DNA of 64,000 nucleotides from Chondrus crispus. Its lineage: Eukaryota; Rhodophyta; Florideophyceae; Gigartinales; Gigartinaceae. Positions 21,229 to 31,375 of the stretch are shown here, piece by piece. How positions within the stretch are numbered: position 1 is the first letter of the stretch; each line of letters opens with the position of its first letter. The stretch covers positions 111,590 to 175,589 of the forward strand of contig NW_005179074.1 in the NCBI RefSeq assembly GCF_000350225.1, read 5' to 3'. The notes under the pieces were generated by a model. It was not told the DNA's origin and searched no databases. It worked only from the letters and a program-made list of their open reading frames with translations. The translations under genes and the position numbers were made by a program.

Positions 21229-22228
21229 TTAATATTTTGTTGCATCACCCCGTGCATCCATGACAGCATGCATACGACGGGGTAGGCTCTTGTACAGCTT
21301 TAAAAGAAGGTCCGACCCCACTGTAGACCAAGCCTCTTCAATGGCATCCTTTAACTCTCTAACATTCTGATGTCTGCCTCTTGCGTACACCATTCTAGCC
21401 ATGACTCCCCAGACATTTTCGATAATAATCATGTCTGGGGACTTAGGAGGCCACGGTAGAGTCCTTATAGAATGGCCAGAGAGCCAAGTTCTTGAAAAAT
21501 TTGAAGTATGAATCGGGGCATTGTCCTGCTGGAACACCCAACCCTGCCATTCCCCAAATAGCTCTGAGCTAAATGGCAGTAAACCGTGGCGCAAAACATC
21601 ACCATACTTAGTAAAATCCCGTCTTCCATCCATAAAACAATAGGAGAAACACCATATAAACTAATAGCACCCCACACCATAACCGAAACTCCCCCATTCT
21701 GCCGCTTAGAAAAATTCGCTCTTTGGTGCGGAGATCATGCCAGTACGAGGCAAAACCATCAGGACCATCACCATTGAACTTTTCCTCATCGCTAAAGGCC
21801 ACAATATTCCAAAACTCTTAACCCTTGCTTATTAATCTACGGCACCACTTGACCCTATTATCTTTATGCTGAGGGGTCATCTGTGGTGCCGTAATCATTT
21901 TTCTATACTTGAAATAGGGCACAGCGCGCAGTATTTTTTGGACGCGTCTGTGCCCAATCGGTAGTTTGAGCTCAGCCTGAATACCTCTCGCGCTTTCCTC
22001 TCCTTTTAAAGCCATCCTGATTATAGCCCTCCTCTGCGTCTCTGAGATCTTCTGATTTCCTTTCCAGTGTTTAGGATGTTTGTGTTTAAACCCCAGCCTA
22101 ACTACACTCTGTACGGCTCCTACGGAGCGATTGACAGCTTCCGCAATGCTCCTGAATGAAATTCATTCCTTGTGGAGAGCCAAGATCTGGCCACGCTCAA
22201 GATCGGTTATTGCGGGGCCCCGAGGCAT
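21229..22228 (-). pseudogene. Tc1 family transposase of element #2, degraded
   Basis: Starts MPRGPAITDLERGQIL at 22228 with an in-frame TGA after LALHKE. It continues ISFRSIAEAVNRSVGAVQSV (HTH), then ESARGIQAELKL, the first Asp region FSDEEKFNGDGPDG, QQDNAPIHTS with the second Asp, and PPKSPDMIIIENVWG with the Glu. It ends GDATKY at 21229. At least three frame changes occur between 21830 and 21460. Same family as elements #1 and #3. Confidence 0.85.
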
Positions 22229-22472
22229 TTCTTCTTTGTTCTGGATAGTTGAGTTGTATTGATACTGTAAAGGAGCCGTTGCAGTTTACGTTGGGATGTT
22301 TTGAGGCTTATATAGCGCTTTACGGTCCTGTTTTGGCGCCCTAAAGGTACTGTGCTTTATAGTATTTCGCGTATGTATGCCAGTTTCGCGCGTCTTTACG
22401 GAGCTAACTCCAAAACCGTGTCCACGTACAACCGGCGGGCTCTACAAATGTTTATTCCTTGATGTCCTGGTA

Positions 22473-24790
22473 CTGTAAAGGGGGGTGCCCTTTGTTTCGG
22501 ACAGGTTGTAAAAAATTTAAATAAAAACATCTTCATCAGGTCAGATTGGGATTTTTGCACCGTCAAAAGAAAGCTCTCGTTCTGTTCCACCAGCTCCATC
22601 AGCCAGTCAATGCGTGGCGGCGGCGGAAAGTACGGGAAAACAGCGCAAACGCGAGTCCGCGACCACAACCGACGGCGTGCAAACGGCACGAGATGATCGG
22701 ACACACACGGTCCATCTCTTAAAAAATCACAATTTTATTTGAGGTTTTTGGAATGCCACGTCACAGATGCAACCACATCCTCAGGCTCTTTTCTTCTGCA
22801 ACGCTTTACGCCGCGCCACGGCACGCCGCATGTTCATGGACCGAGCTCTTCCCTTCAACACAGACACCGATAAACCAGCTAGCGCCGCACGCCGGCTCCA
22901 CCGGTAGGCGTGGAACTCCTCTCCTTCCAGTACATGCTTTTTGTCATGGGCAGCAGCCTTCTCTGCCACTGCAGCAGCCTTTAGTTCGCGCTGTAGACGT
23001 TTAGCCGCATCTGATTTCATCTTCTCCCTCGCCAAATACAGGGCCCTTTCTGACGTTAAAACAGCCCCTTTAGACGTGTCGATAAATCCGCAGTCTGATA
23101 CTGTAGCGTCCTCACCCAACACCGCGTGCCGCATTTCTGTGCGTTTTAATTCAAGCAAATGTTCCAACTCCGAAACTGGCACCAACGTGTCCGCGACATT
23201 TGAGCGTTGAGGGCAGGGCATTCCAAGCAGCTGGTTTGCGTCAAACGGCAAAATTCCAGCCCTTCTAAAGCCCGTTGTGATGTTGTGAGCGGTAAAGGCC
23301 TTTCTAAAAGCATGTGTCAACATACTGCAAAACGAAAAGGCGTCCCAATCGTTCGAGTAAGATTTAGAAACAGACAAGTTCACAGCTTCATTCAGTGCAT
23401 TTTTAAACGACGAAAACACAGTGACGTCTAGCGGTTGTGTTTTGCCAGAGGTGTGCGGGGGGAGGGCATACACAATCACCCCATGTGCATTGAGCATCTC
23501 TAGCGCTCTTACCGACATGTGGCATCGGTATCCATCTAAAATTAGTAGTACTTTTCGGTTGTTGGATGTTAGGTCCGCCACATGCTTGACAAAATGAGTA
23601 CACCAAACATAAAAATTACCACTGTCAACCCCTCCTCCTGCTGGGCCCATTCCGAACACGGAATGCCTTGGCAAGTAGTCAGAAAATGTCTCTGTAACCC
23701 ATTCTCCATTTCGTTCTACCACACGATAAGGCACTATTACACCTTTGAAAACAAATAGTGGCGGAGAAACATGTCCTGACGCAGAAACCGCCGGGAGAAT
23801 TGTGACACGGTTTTGGTTAAGAAAATTCCCCATTTTGGCATCCGACGTGCTGTTTCGCGTGACGTAAGCACGGCTGCTGCCATTTCCATTCACATCTCGA
23901 TGCGGTGTGGCTCCGGTCTCGTCGCAATTCTATATGCGATTGGCGTCAATGTGGTGCTCGATGATAATTTTTTCGATTGTACTGAAATGATGCGTGAGCA
24001 CAGCAGCATTTCAGGCGCGAAACCGAACCCCTTACTGGCGGAGAGGTTTGACAAACCTTATCGTGTCGCGGTGTCTTTTAGTGAAATTGCGCAAGAAACG
24101 GTCTCCCGGAATGAGGTTTCTAAATTTCAAGAGGCGCCGACGCACAGGGAGCATTCTTGACACAATAATCGACACGGCCTCCTTGAGGTGTACATGTCGA
24201 GGGGGGAGACCACGCTCTGCATATCTGATCAATAGTGATATGATCATATCCTCCTCCACCTTAGTAAGGGTATCGAGGCGTGAGCGTGAAGCTCGCACAA
24301 ACTGGTTTTCGGGATTTGCGGCTTGGACGCGGCTGCATATTGTGGACTTGGGAATTTTTGTGACGGAAGATGCGTGTCGATAGGTACTGCCATTGTACAC
24401 AAGACCTGTAGCAGCTTGGATGCGCTTTTCACGTTTGTCTGAGGCCATGGCTTTCTCAGAGGTACTCGGTGGGAGCAAGTGGTGGACAAGTGAATATGCC
24501 GTGCAGCTGCTCAGTTTGGTCTTTCAAGGGTTTACTTCGCAATGAGCGGGAAAAGAAGGAGTTCAAAATTTGAACTGACCGCCCACCATGACGTAACGTA
24601 TCCTGCAAAGCCGATTTGGCAGATTGGTTTTTAATTTTACCCGTTGGTTTTGGCGGTATTTGATGAGGGAGTGGAGGCGTTGGAGCCCAGACTGACCAGT
24701 GGCCCGCATTTTTACATATTTTTCCAATTTTTTTGCATGTCCGAACTCTTTGTCACTGTCCAAAAATTTGAGCACCCCCCCTTTACGGGG
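22473..24790 (-). mobile_element. Pogo-like DNA transposon #1
   Basis: Ends carry an inverted repeat with TAAAGGGGGGTGC (left, 22476 onward) and its complement (right, to 24787), followed by a second matching block GGACAG. TA lies just outside the left end. It encodes a CENP-B/DDE_1 type transposase on the minus strand and sits in the right inverted repeat of Tc1 #2. The exact terminal bases are uncertain by a few positions. The same repeat ends element #2 at 30990-33481. Confidence 0.82.
22781..24448 (-). pseudogene. Pogo-like (DDE_1) transposase with three in-frame stops
   Basis: Starts MASDKREKRIQAA with a psq-type HTH (TYRHASSVTKIPKSTI), then a CENP-B-like second domain (ERGLPP...LKEAVSIIVSRML). 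The core has NCDETGATP (first Asp), LLILDGYRCHMS (second) and SGKTQPLDVTVF (third), followed by FRRAGILPFDANQLL. A Lys/Arg and Ala-rich tail follows. The whole region is one frame apart from three stops, TAA near 24030, TGA near 24009 and TAG near 23920. The sister copy at 31376 has E, C and W at these points. Confidence 0.87.
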
Positions 24791-24869
24791 GGCGATGCTT
24801 TAAAAGGGCAATCGGAGGTGTTGTTTACGTGGTGGTCGATGGGTGTATATATTGCAGTTTCGCGCACTG

Positions 24870-25436
24870 AACGTCCAGCGATTTTGTGGGCAAATGAAAA
24901 AAACAGCGCGTTATTTTACGGACACCCTTTCTGTACCGAATGTATGAGCGGCGTTGTTTTCGGGCCTCTCCTCAGCATCTGTATCTTGTTGCAGTTCTAC
25001 GTTCACATTCGTAGAGCAGCAATATTTGCCCTTACGGCTTTTTCAACGAAGTTGCGGATTATGCCACAGCTCACCTTCGGTTTACGAAGTAGAGAAATGT
25101 GGAAGACAAACTGAACTTTAGAGGAAGCTAAATTGAGAAGTGAGTGAAGAGATCTAGTTGATCAGCGAGCCATAGGCAAGCACACAGGAAAAGTATTCAA
25201 ACCCCCGATGTTCTGTAGCGTCATAATTGAAAAACTTTCTGCAACTAACTCGAATTTGCACTAGAGAAATACGACGGAGCGAGGCAAAAAAGGGGCTATG
25301 CTATGAAGTCGAGAATTTTGAGATAACAGCTCTGTCCGTTTCACACGACTATTTGATACTTGTATCGAGACGGCGAGTTTTAGAGAACATCCTGGAGCTT
25401 AACGTTTTTCTTGAATTCGTACATATAACCGGCAAC
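24870..25436. other. Spacer, nothing recognised
   Basis: No supported gene. It lies between Tc1 #2 and the 3' end of the cysteine-rich gene and is A/T rich. Confidence 0.5.
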
Positions 25437-25994
25437 TTAGTGGGGCATGGGAACAGGGCCGTAAATCCTGAAATTAGAAGCACAGCTAGCCGAGGCCAGA
25501 ATGCATGAGCTGCAATACTGCATTCCATCGCTTCCAAATGGCCCATCCGGCAAGCAGAGCTGAGGGCAAACGAATCCACAATCGGGGCCGGGGAACCCAT
25601 CCGTTCTTGTCGCCCAACTGCCGCAAAACGCGATTTTACTGATACCATCAGGCACAGAACATATAGCACGAGCCCCTTTGGAAGAACAAAATCCTCGGGA
25701 GCACGTCGGAGGAACGCCATCGACCTCCTTGCATACTCCCTTATTCGGGTTGTCCACGGAAGGGTTGCCAAAGTCTTTGATAACACAGGTGAGGTCCAGT
25801 CCGCATGGAAGAAGAGGAGGTGGTAGGAAACCGCCCCCTGTTGAGCACGTGTCCCCGGGCTTCGGGCACTGGATACCAAATTGTTCACAACATGATGCGG
25901 CATCTTTACAGTGCGGCATTGCCGCAACTTTTGAAAGAACAGCCACGAAACAAACAAAGAACACGATTGCGGAGTGGTGACTATATGTCTTCAT
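25437..25994 (-). CDS. Secreted 18-cysteine protein with Kazal-like end
   Basis: A 185-residue protein with a clear signal peptide (basic MKTYSHH, hydrophobic AIVFFVCFVAVLSKVAA, likely cleavage near residue 25). The mature part has 18 cysteines, an even number suited to disulfides, and no other membrane segment. The C-terminus, CLPDGPFGSDGMQYCSSC and then ILASASC, resembles a Kazal serine-protease-inhibitor repeat (PVCGSDG.TY...C.L..A.C), but the Cys before GSDG is Phe. The role as an extracellular or cell-wall protease inhibitor is inference. A TATA box stands about 90 bp upstream of the ATG. Codon use and the intact frame support a real gene. Confidence 0.72.
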   Translation of the reverse strand: MKTYSHHSAIVFFVCFVAVLSKVAAMPHCKDAASCCEQFGIQCPKPGDTCSTGGGFLPPPLLPCGLDLTCVIKDFGNPSVDNPNKGVCKEVDGVPPTCSRGFCSSKGARAICSVPDGISKIAFCGSWATRTDGFPGPDCGFVCPQLCLPDGPFGSDGMQYCSSCILASASCASNFRIYGPVPMPH

Positions 25995-26080
25995 TTTGGA
26001 ATTGCTTGATTCTTTCAGTCCAGATACTTCGGCACTGCATGAGTTAGACGAGCTTTGGCGTTTGGCGAAAGATGGAGCAG

Positions 26081-26091
26081 TCTTTTATAGA
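26081..26091 (-). promoter_or_regulatory. TATA box of the cysteine-rich gene
   Basis: On the minus strand the sequence is TCTATAAAAGA, about 90 bp upstream of the ATG at 25994, the expected place for a core promoter with a short leader. Confidence 0.55.
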
Positions 26092-27830
26092 CTTCCGCGC
26101 CCTATGAAATCTAACTGGTAAACTTCTGAAAACGACCATGCGGTGCGAGATTGCGAAACATATCTAGCTTTTGCTGGGAAGTGAGTGAAATATTGATGCT
26201 TTCAATGCTTTCTATAACAATGGGTTACTTGCCATAGTATTTCTAGCGAAAGTGGGCCTTTTCACACATTGGCTTTCGGCTAGAAATGACATCAAAGTGA
26301 CCCTCGGCGCAGTTGATATGTGAAAACAGCAGCCATTATGAATTCTTGTTTCACATGAAGTCAGAGCATGTGCTCCAACAAAGCGGAAAAGAGCGACTAG
26401 TAGCTCGAAGTGTGTCGAGATCACAAAACTTCCAAAAATCGTGATTCTAGAAACATTTTCAACCCGCACAGTGGTATTCAAGACTGCCTGAGGCTTTAAT
26501 TCTCGGAGTCAGTTGCGGAGAGAACAACCTGCAGCAGCCTTTTTTCCAGAAATTCTTATATGCTAGGAAGAAAATCCGTTTCTTGTATGGCGAAGTCAAC
26601 AATAACTTTCGCAAGTGTGATCATTTATTCTCATCTTTGGTAATACCAACTCATGATGTGCATTGGTAATTGGATGGTTTTATTATTGAGTACAAAGCTT
26701 TGACCTTTGAATTGAGAGTCGATCACAGAGCAGCAATGTCCCAACTTGTACAGTACGAATGTGAGGTCGTTCCCACGTGATTGGTTGTGATGTTTCTATG
26801 TAAGCTTGTCTATTCACCAATTGTATTACGGTAGACCCATCTTGGTGTCGCACACCCCGGCCATTTTCCCAAGTAGTGCGATATTGACGTAGCGCAGAAT
26901 CAAGAATTTAAAGTGCTCCACCATCAACGTCTATCGCTTCACCCTTTTGTTTCGTTTATGAAACACATCGAATAAAGCTCTTTTCGCTTTCCTGATGACA
27001 TCGCAAACAACTGTTTTCTCTACATATGCCACATGCAGTTCCACTTCTTTGAAAGCACTTCATATCACAGAGGCTTCCTGGCTCAGCAGGGAAAGCCTCC
27101 CTACTTTACGAGAAAGAGGTAGTCTCTTGCGTGCTATTTTAAAACGCTGTTGCTTGAAGGAAGTCATGTTTTGCAGCCTTAGCTTCTGTTGGGGAAGGGA
27201 AAATGAAGGGTTTTCTCGTCGTACAGTAGTTTACCAAATCTTTAAAAATGATGACAAGTGTAGGTAGTCGTAACATGGAGAAATGGGGTGCGATATCTGC
27301 CGCAGTGCACTACCAAAAGGTGCGATATTGAGGCTACCCCCCGTACCAAAAAGTAAGTGAAACTGTAATTCAAAAGCCATGCGCAGATTGGTGTTGCTGG
27401 GTCTACCATTCGGTAGCTGCCATGTGGACACACTGGCTGCAACAGACTGAGATGAGGAAAGGCGGAATGCGCTCCATTTGTAACTGCGATGAGCCCCGGC
27501 AGGTGTGGATTCCCTCCACTGAAGGCGTGCCCAAACAGCGGCCACAGCTTTGCGAAAAAAAGGCATGTATCGACTTCAAGAAATGCAGCTGTAGCTGTAA
27601 TTCAATGTCTGATAGGACCAAACAAGTGCCATGGCAGAGACGAGGGGGGTGAACCAGCTGCTTACTGCAATCACGGTCTGACTTCTATACGAAATTTTTT
27701 TTTAAAAAAAAAAGTGTGATGTACCTCACCCCAGACGATCTCCTCTCCAGTCATCCCAGCAGCTTCGGGCAGCGCCCATTCGCATCGGGACTTGCGCGTC
27801 TTACTTCGCTGCAAGAAACAACTCAACACG
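26092..27830. other. 1.7-kb spacer before IspG
   Basis: No gene that I can support. A homopolymer junction (eight t followed by eleven a, about 27696-27714) lies near the right end. The many short open frames have no motif. Confidence 0.5.
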
Positions 27831-27904
27831 AGCGTTGCAAGACCTCCTTATCGTTCACGGCGAAGAAAGCTTAACTTCTCCTAGCTTGATCTTACCGACC
27901 TGTC

Positions 27905-29338
27905 ATGGCTTTCGTCACCCCATCCGCCGCAATATCCGCAGTGGGGAGTACGAATTCATCCTTTTTACCTTCCCCTCATGCCTTGCACCATTTTTCTATT
28001 CCTGTTACCACCCAGTCATGCCGTCGCACCCCGCGCATGCACGACGGCCCGGCTCGCCCGCCTCCACCACCAGGCATGGTCAAAGGCAAGGACTTCATGA
28101 AGGACCAATCCGGCAATGTTGGCCTTGACATCAACTCCGGGGCGATCCAGCGGCGAGAGACTACACCGGTTCGGGTCGGTGACATTATAATTGGTGCGAG
28201 CAACCCCGTCGTCGTGCAAAGTATGATCAACGAAGATACTCTTGATATAGATGGCTCTTTCGCGAGCATCAAAGAAATGCACGAAGCTGGCTGCGAGATT
28301 GTTCGCATAACTTGCGTCTCCATGGCGCATGCACATGCGGTCGGTTTTATCAAGGAAAAACTGAGGAAGGAGTATATGGATGTCCCATTGGTTGCGGATG
28401 TCCATCACAATGGCCTGAAAATAGCACTGGAAGTCGCCAAGCATGTTGACAAGGTCCGGATCAATCCAGGCTTGTATGTGTTTGAAAAACCTGACCCAAG
28501 AAGAACAGAATATACGCCGAAGGAGTTCGATGCAGCTGAAGAGAAGTTGAGGAAGACCTTGGAACCTTTAATTATTTCTCTTCGCGATCAAGGAAAAGCA
28601 TTGCGTATAGGCGTAAATCATGGTTCTCTGTCGGAAAGAATGCTCTTCACATACGGTGATACTCCGCGCGGCATGGTGGAAAGCGCTTTGGAGTGCATCC
28701 GCGTTTGTGAAGATCTCAACTTCCACAACATTGTCATTTCCATGAAAGCGAGCAAAGTCCTCGTAATGCTTGCAGCCTACAGGTTGCTCTCACGTCGCTT
28801 AGCAGAAGAAGACATGCCATATCCTTTACATCTTGGCGTTACGGAGGCTGGCGATGGGGAATACGGGCGGATTAAGAGCACCCTCGGTATTGGAACCCTT
28901 CTTGCCGAAGGACTCGGCGATACAATTCGTGTTTCCTTGACTGAGGCACCAATCAAGGAGATCCCAGTCTGTTACGGTATTTTGCAGGGTCTGGGTCTAA
29001 GAAGGACCATGGTGGAATACGTTGCATGCCCGTCATGTGGTCGAACTTTGTTCAATCTAGAAACGGTTTTGCACGAAGTGCGCGAGGCCACGAAGCACAT
29101 GCCAGGCCTGAGTATTGCTGTCATGGGTTGTATTGTTAACGGACCTGGAGAAATGGCAGACGCAGACTATGGATATGTAGGAAAGACGCCTGGGAAGATC
29201 TCATTGTACCGCGGTCGGAAAGAAATTCGCACAGTTCGCGAGGAAGTTGGTGTCGAAGAGCTTGTATCTTTGCTGAAACAAGATGGAGTTTGGGTTGAGC
29301 CCGTGGAGGTGGTCAAGAGTCCTGTGACAGCTGCATAA
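27905..29338 (+). CDS. ispG: Plastid-type IspG/GcpE, (E)-4-hydroxy-3-methylbut-2-enyl-diphosphate synthase
   Basis: Intron-free 477-residue protein. IspG converts MEcPP to HMBPP in the MEP isoprenoid pathway of plastids, using a [4Fe-4S] cluster and electrons from ferredoxin. The N-terminal TIM-barrel part begins [15 protein letters not shown] and contains [18 protein letters not shown] and LVADVHHNG. The cluster ligands are in CPSCGRT (C375, C378) and GCIVNGPGE (C409, with conserved E416). The first 70-75 residues are Ser/Pro/His rich with few acidic residues, a likely plastid transit peptide. The large extra domain of land-plant and apicomplexan IspG is absent, so the form is short and cyanobacterium-like. 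I chose the first ATG because the transit-like part starts there. Confidence 0.95.
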   Translation: MAFVTPSAAISAVGSTNSSFLPSPHALHHFSIPVTTQSCRRTPRMHDGPARPPPPPGMVKGKDFMKDQSGNVGLDINSGAIQRRETTPVRVGDIIIGASNPVVVQSMINEDTLDIDGSFASIKEMHEAGCEIVRITCVSMAHAHAVGFIKEKLRKEYMDVPLVADVHHNGLKIALEVAKHVDKVRINPGLYVFEKPDPRRTEYTPKEFDAAEEKLRKTLEPLIISLRDQGKALRIGVNHGSLSERMLFTYGDTPRGMVESALECIRVCEDLNFHNIVISMKASKVLVMLAAYRLLSRRLAEEDMPYPLHLGVTEAGDGEYGRIKSTLGIGTLLAEGLGDTIRVSLTEAPIKEIPVCYGILQGLGLRRTMVEYVACPSCGRTLFNLETVLHEVREATKHMPGLSIAVMGCIVNGPGEMADADYGYVGKTPGKISLYRGRKEIRTVREEVGVEELVSLLKQDGVWVEPVEVVKSPVTAA

Positions 29339-29598
29339 TGATTCAACTGTACCTAGTTTTCGACCCGGATACCGAGGTTTTGGCTGTCTTCAGAAGCCAT
29401 ACAAGGCGCCAATAACCTTCAAGGCGCCCAACAGTAATTACCTTGGCGCTCTACTGTTTGTGATATCTATTAACAGTGCTGTGCCCTCTGCAGTAGGTAC
29501 CACTCCAGAAAAGAGTATTATTTGGTAAAAAGGGTTAATTTGGTGATTCAGTTCTCGTTGCTCCCACTGTACGAAAGCATGCCGCTGAGGTAAACTCA

Positions 29599-30246
29599 GT
29601 GCGGACAATGGGTACAGTCATTCATCCCTTGACTCCAGGGAAGCGCTCCGGGGAATGGAGCGTTCATCACGTCTACAGTTCCCCGCAATGTTGCCTCTTC
29701 GTCTTCGAAAAGCTGAAGGAAATTGTCAACAACGAAAAGTCCGCTTCACTTGCAATAAAAGGGGCAGAGATGCTCCTAAAATCTTTATAGCGTTAACAAG
29801 ATTGTTATGAATGCAAGTGCTCCCAGACCACAAGGACCAATAGAAAAGAGTCACACGGGCAGAAAGAAACGATTCAGTTGGGGACGCCGGCAATTTATCG
29901 GACATTTGGCGATTTTATTACGCACAGGAAGCAGAAAAAATTTGAGGAGGATCGGCTACAGCGACAAAGGGCGGAGGGGAAGGCTGCCCGGCAAAAACAA
30001 AGAGAACCGCAGAAAGAACAGAAAGCAGAAGCGAAAAAGCTGAGGGAACAAAAAAGTCTGGAACGCATGAAAAGTGGCAAGGCCTCAAAGCCTGTCAACT
30101 CAACCAAGAAGCGGGCACGATCAACTTCGGTCCCAAAGGCGCACGAAGGCCCCTCCCCAACGTGCGTCAACTCCTCACCATTCCCCATCGACGTTGTCCC
30201 GTCCGCGTTACTTGGTCTCTCTGGTGCCAGTGAAATTACCAAATAG
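29599..30246 (+). CDS. Possible basic coiled ORF, structure uncertain
   Basis: The frame from 29878 to 30246 encodes a strongly Lys/Arg/Glu-rich helix (RKQKKFEEDRLQRQRAEGKAARQKQREPQKEQ...) followed by a Ser/Pro tail. It has no ATG of its own but is preceded by ATTCAG at 29872-29877, a possible splice acceptor. An upstream open frame (29599-29790) could be a first exon, but I see no convincing donor. No known family is recognised. It may be a small nuclear or nucleolar protein, or no gene at all. Confidence 0.35.
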
Positions 30247-30320
30247 ACCTTTTTCCAAAACTCTGTGTATTGCCGCACCAATAAAAGAAAATTCGGGGTT
30301 TCTCTGATCCAGTACGGCTA

Positions 30321-30845
30321 GTGTCTAAGCGTACAGGGGCCTCAGATGAGGCCGTAGTCCTCATATGAGGGCCCGCTTTCTATCTTCCGTAGCGCCCTAA
30401 CGCGTACGTGAAACCACAACACGACCTCAAATATAGATTTCCCGCCCTTTTTCTGATCCTGACAGTCATACAGAAGGAGAAGGATCGCATACATGAGAAA
30501 CATTTTTGTCACTCAGATACAGGTCCGTCTTGTTATTGGGAGCTTTTGGGGGAGAACCACAATGCTGGTGAGGTCAATTCTTCACTTCGGGACAGTGAAC
30601 TCAAGTTTTGAGACCGTGGGACGAACCTCGAATGTTGTCTCTTTTCTTACATCTTGAGTAGAGGCGATTTACTCCTGCATTTTTCAGAATACTAAATGTT
30701 CTTTGATGCCCGGTAGTGTTAAGTGCGGTATTTTACCGTTACAGCCAATTTATCTCATTTTTATTTTCAAAAAAGTCGATTTTCAGGGCCTCAAATGAGG
30801 ACCACCCGGGTCTCATATGAGGACAAATGTTGTACGCTTGGACAC
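30321..30845. mobile_element. Non-autonomous element (MITE), 525 bp
   Basis: Imperfect inverted repeats of about 60 bp start GTGTCTAAGCGTACA on the left and, reading inward from the right, GTGTCCAAGCGTACA. TA flanks both ends, inside CTAG on each side. Each arm also has short palindromes of the CCTCATATGAGG type. No coding capacity. The superfamily cannot be assigned with confidence. Confidence 0.75.
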
Positions 30846-31375
30846 TAGAGATACTGTATCTCCTCCTGGTTAGATAGCAAACGCAGAGCATCCACCACCA
30901 CCAGTCTGACCTCATTTGGGCACGGGGAAGTAGTTTTTAAGTTAATTTAAAAAAGATGTTACCAAATTATACTTTCCTGGAGTGGTAGACATGTAAAGGG
31001 GGGTTGCCGGTGTTGTCGGACAGTGACAAAAAGTTCGGACATGCAAAATATTTGTAAGAAACATCTTCGACACGGGCCAAAGTGCGGCACCGCCGCCTAA
31101 CAGCGCCAGAAAGTGCGCTGTATCTCATAACGAAGTGAATGAAATTAAAAAACAAATATCCCAATCGATTGCTCACAGCGTTTTACGTATAGGAGTGTAA
31201 CAGCTGGAGCACACAAAACAGCCGGACTTTTCAAATTCTCGTCCGGTATCCCTTCGACCGATTCCAACTCACTGTCAACTCAATTCACAGCATTCCGATA
31301 TACACATAAACGCCAACTACTTCCAACTTCTATGCCTGCCCTTCTGGTCCACTTTTGGCATCTCGTGAATGAAAA

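Larger units (their letters stand above)
21001..24869 (-). mobile_element. Tc1/mariner element #2, split by a pogo-like insertion
   Basis: The left end at 21001 reads CAGTGCGCGAAACTGCAATA followed by aATACACCCgTCGAC, and the inverse of almost the same sequence ends at 24869. Inner parts of the repeats (AATACGCGAAATA near 21190 and its complement near 22355) also pair. The right inverted repeat is interrupted by pogo-like element #1. A TA precedes the left end; the right flank reads AA, so the target duplication is not perfect. The original element would be about 1.55 kb. Confidence 0.8.
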
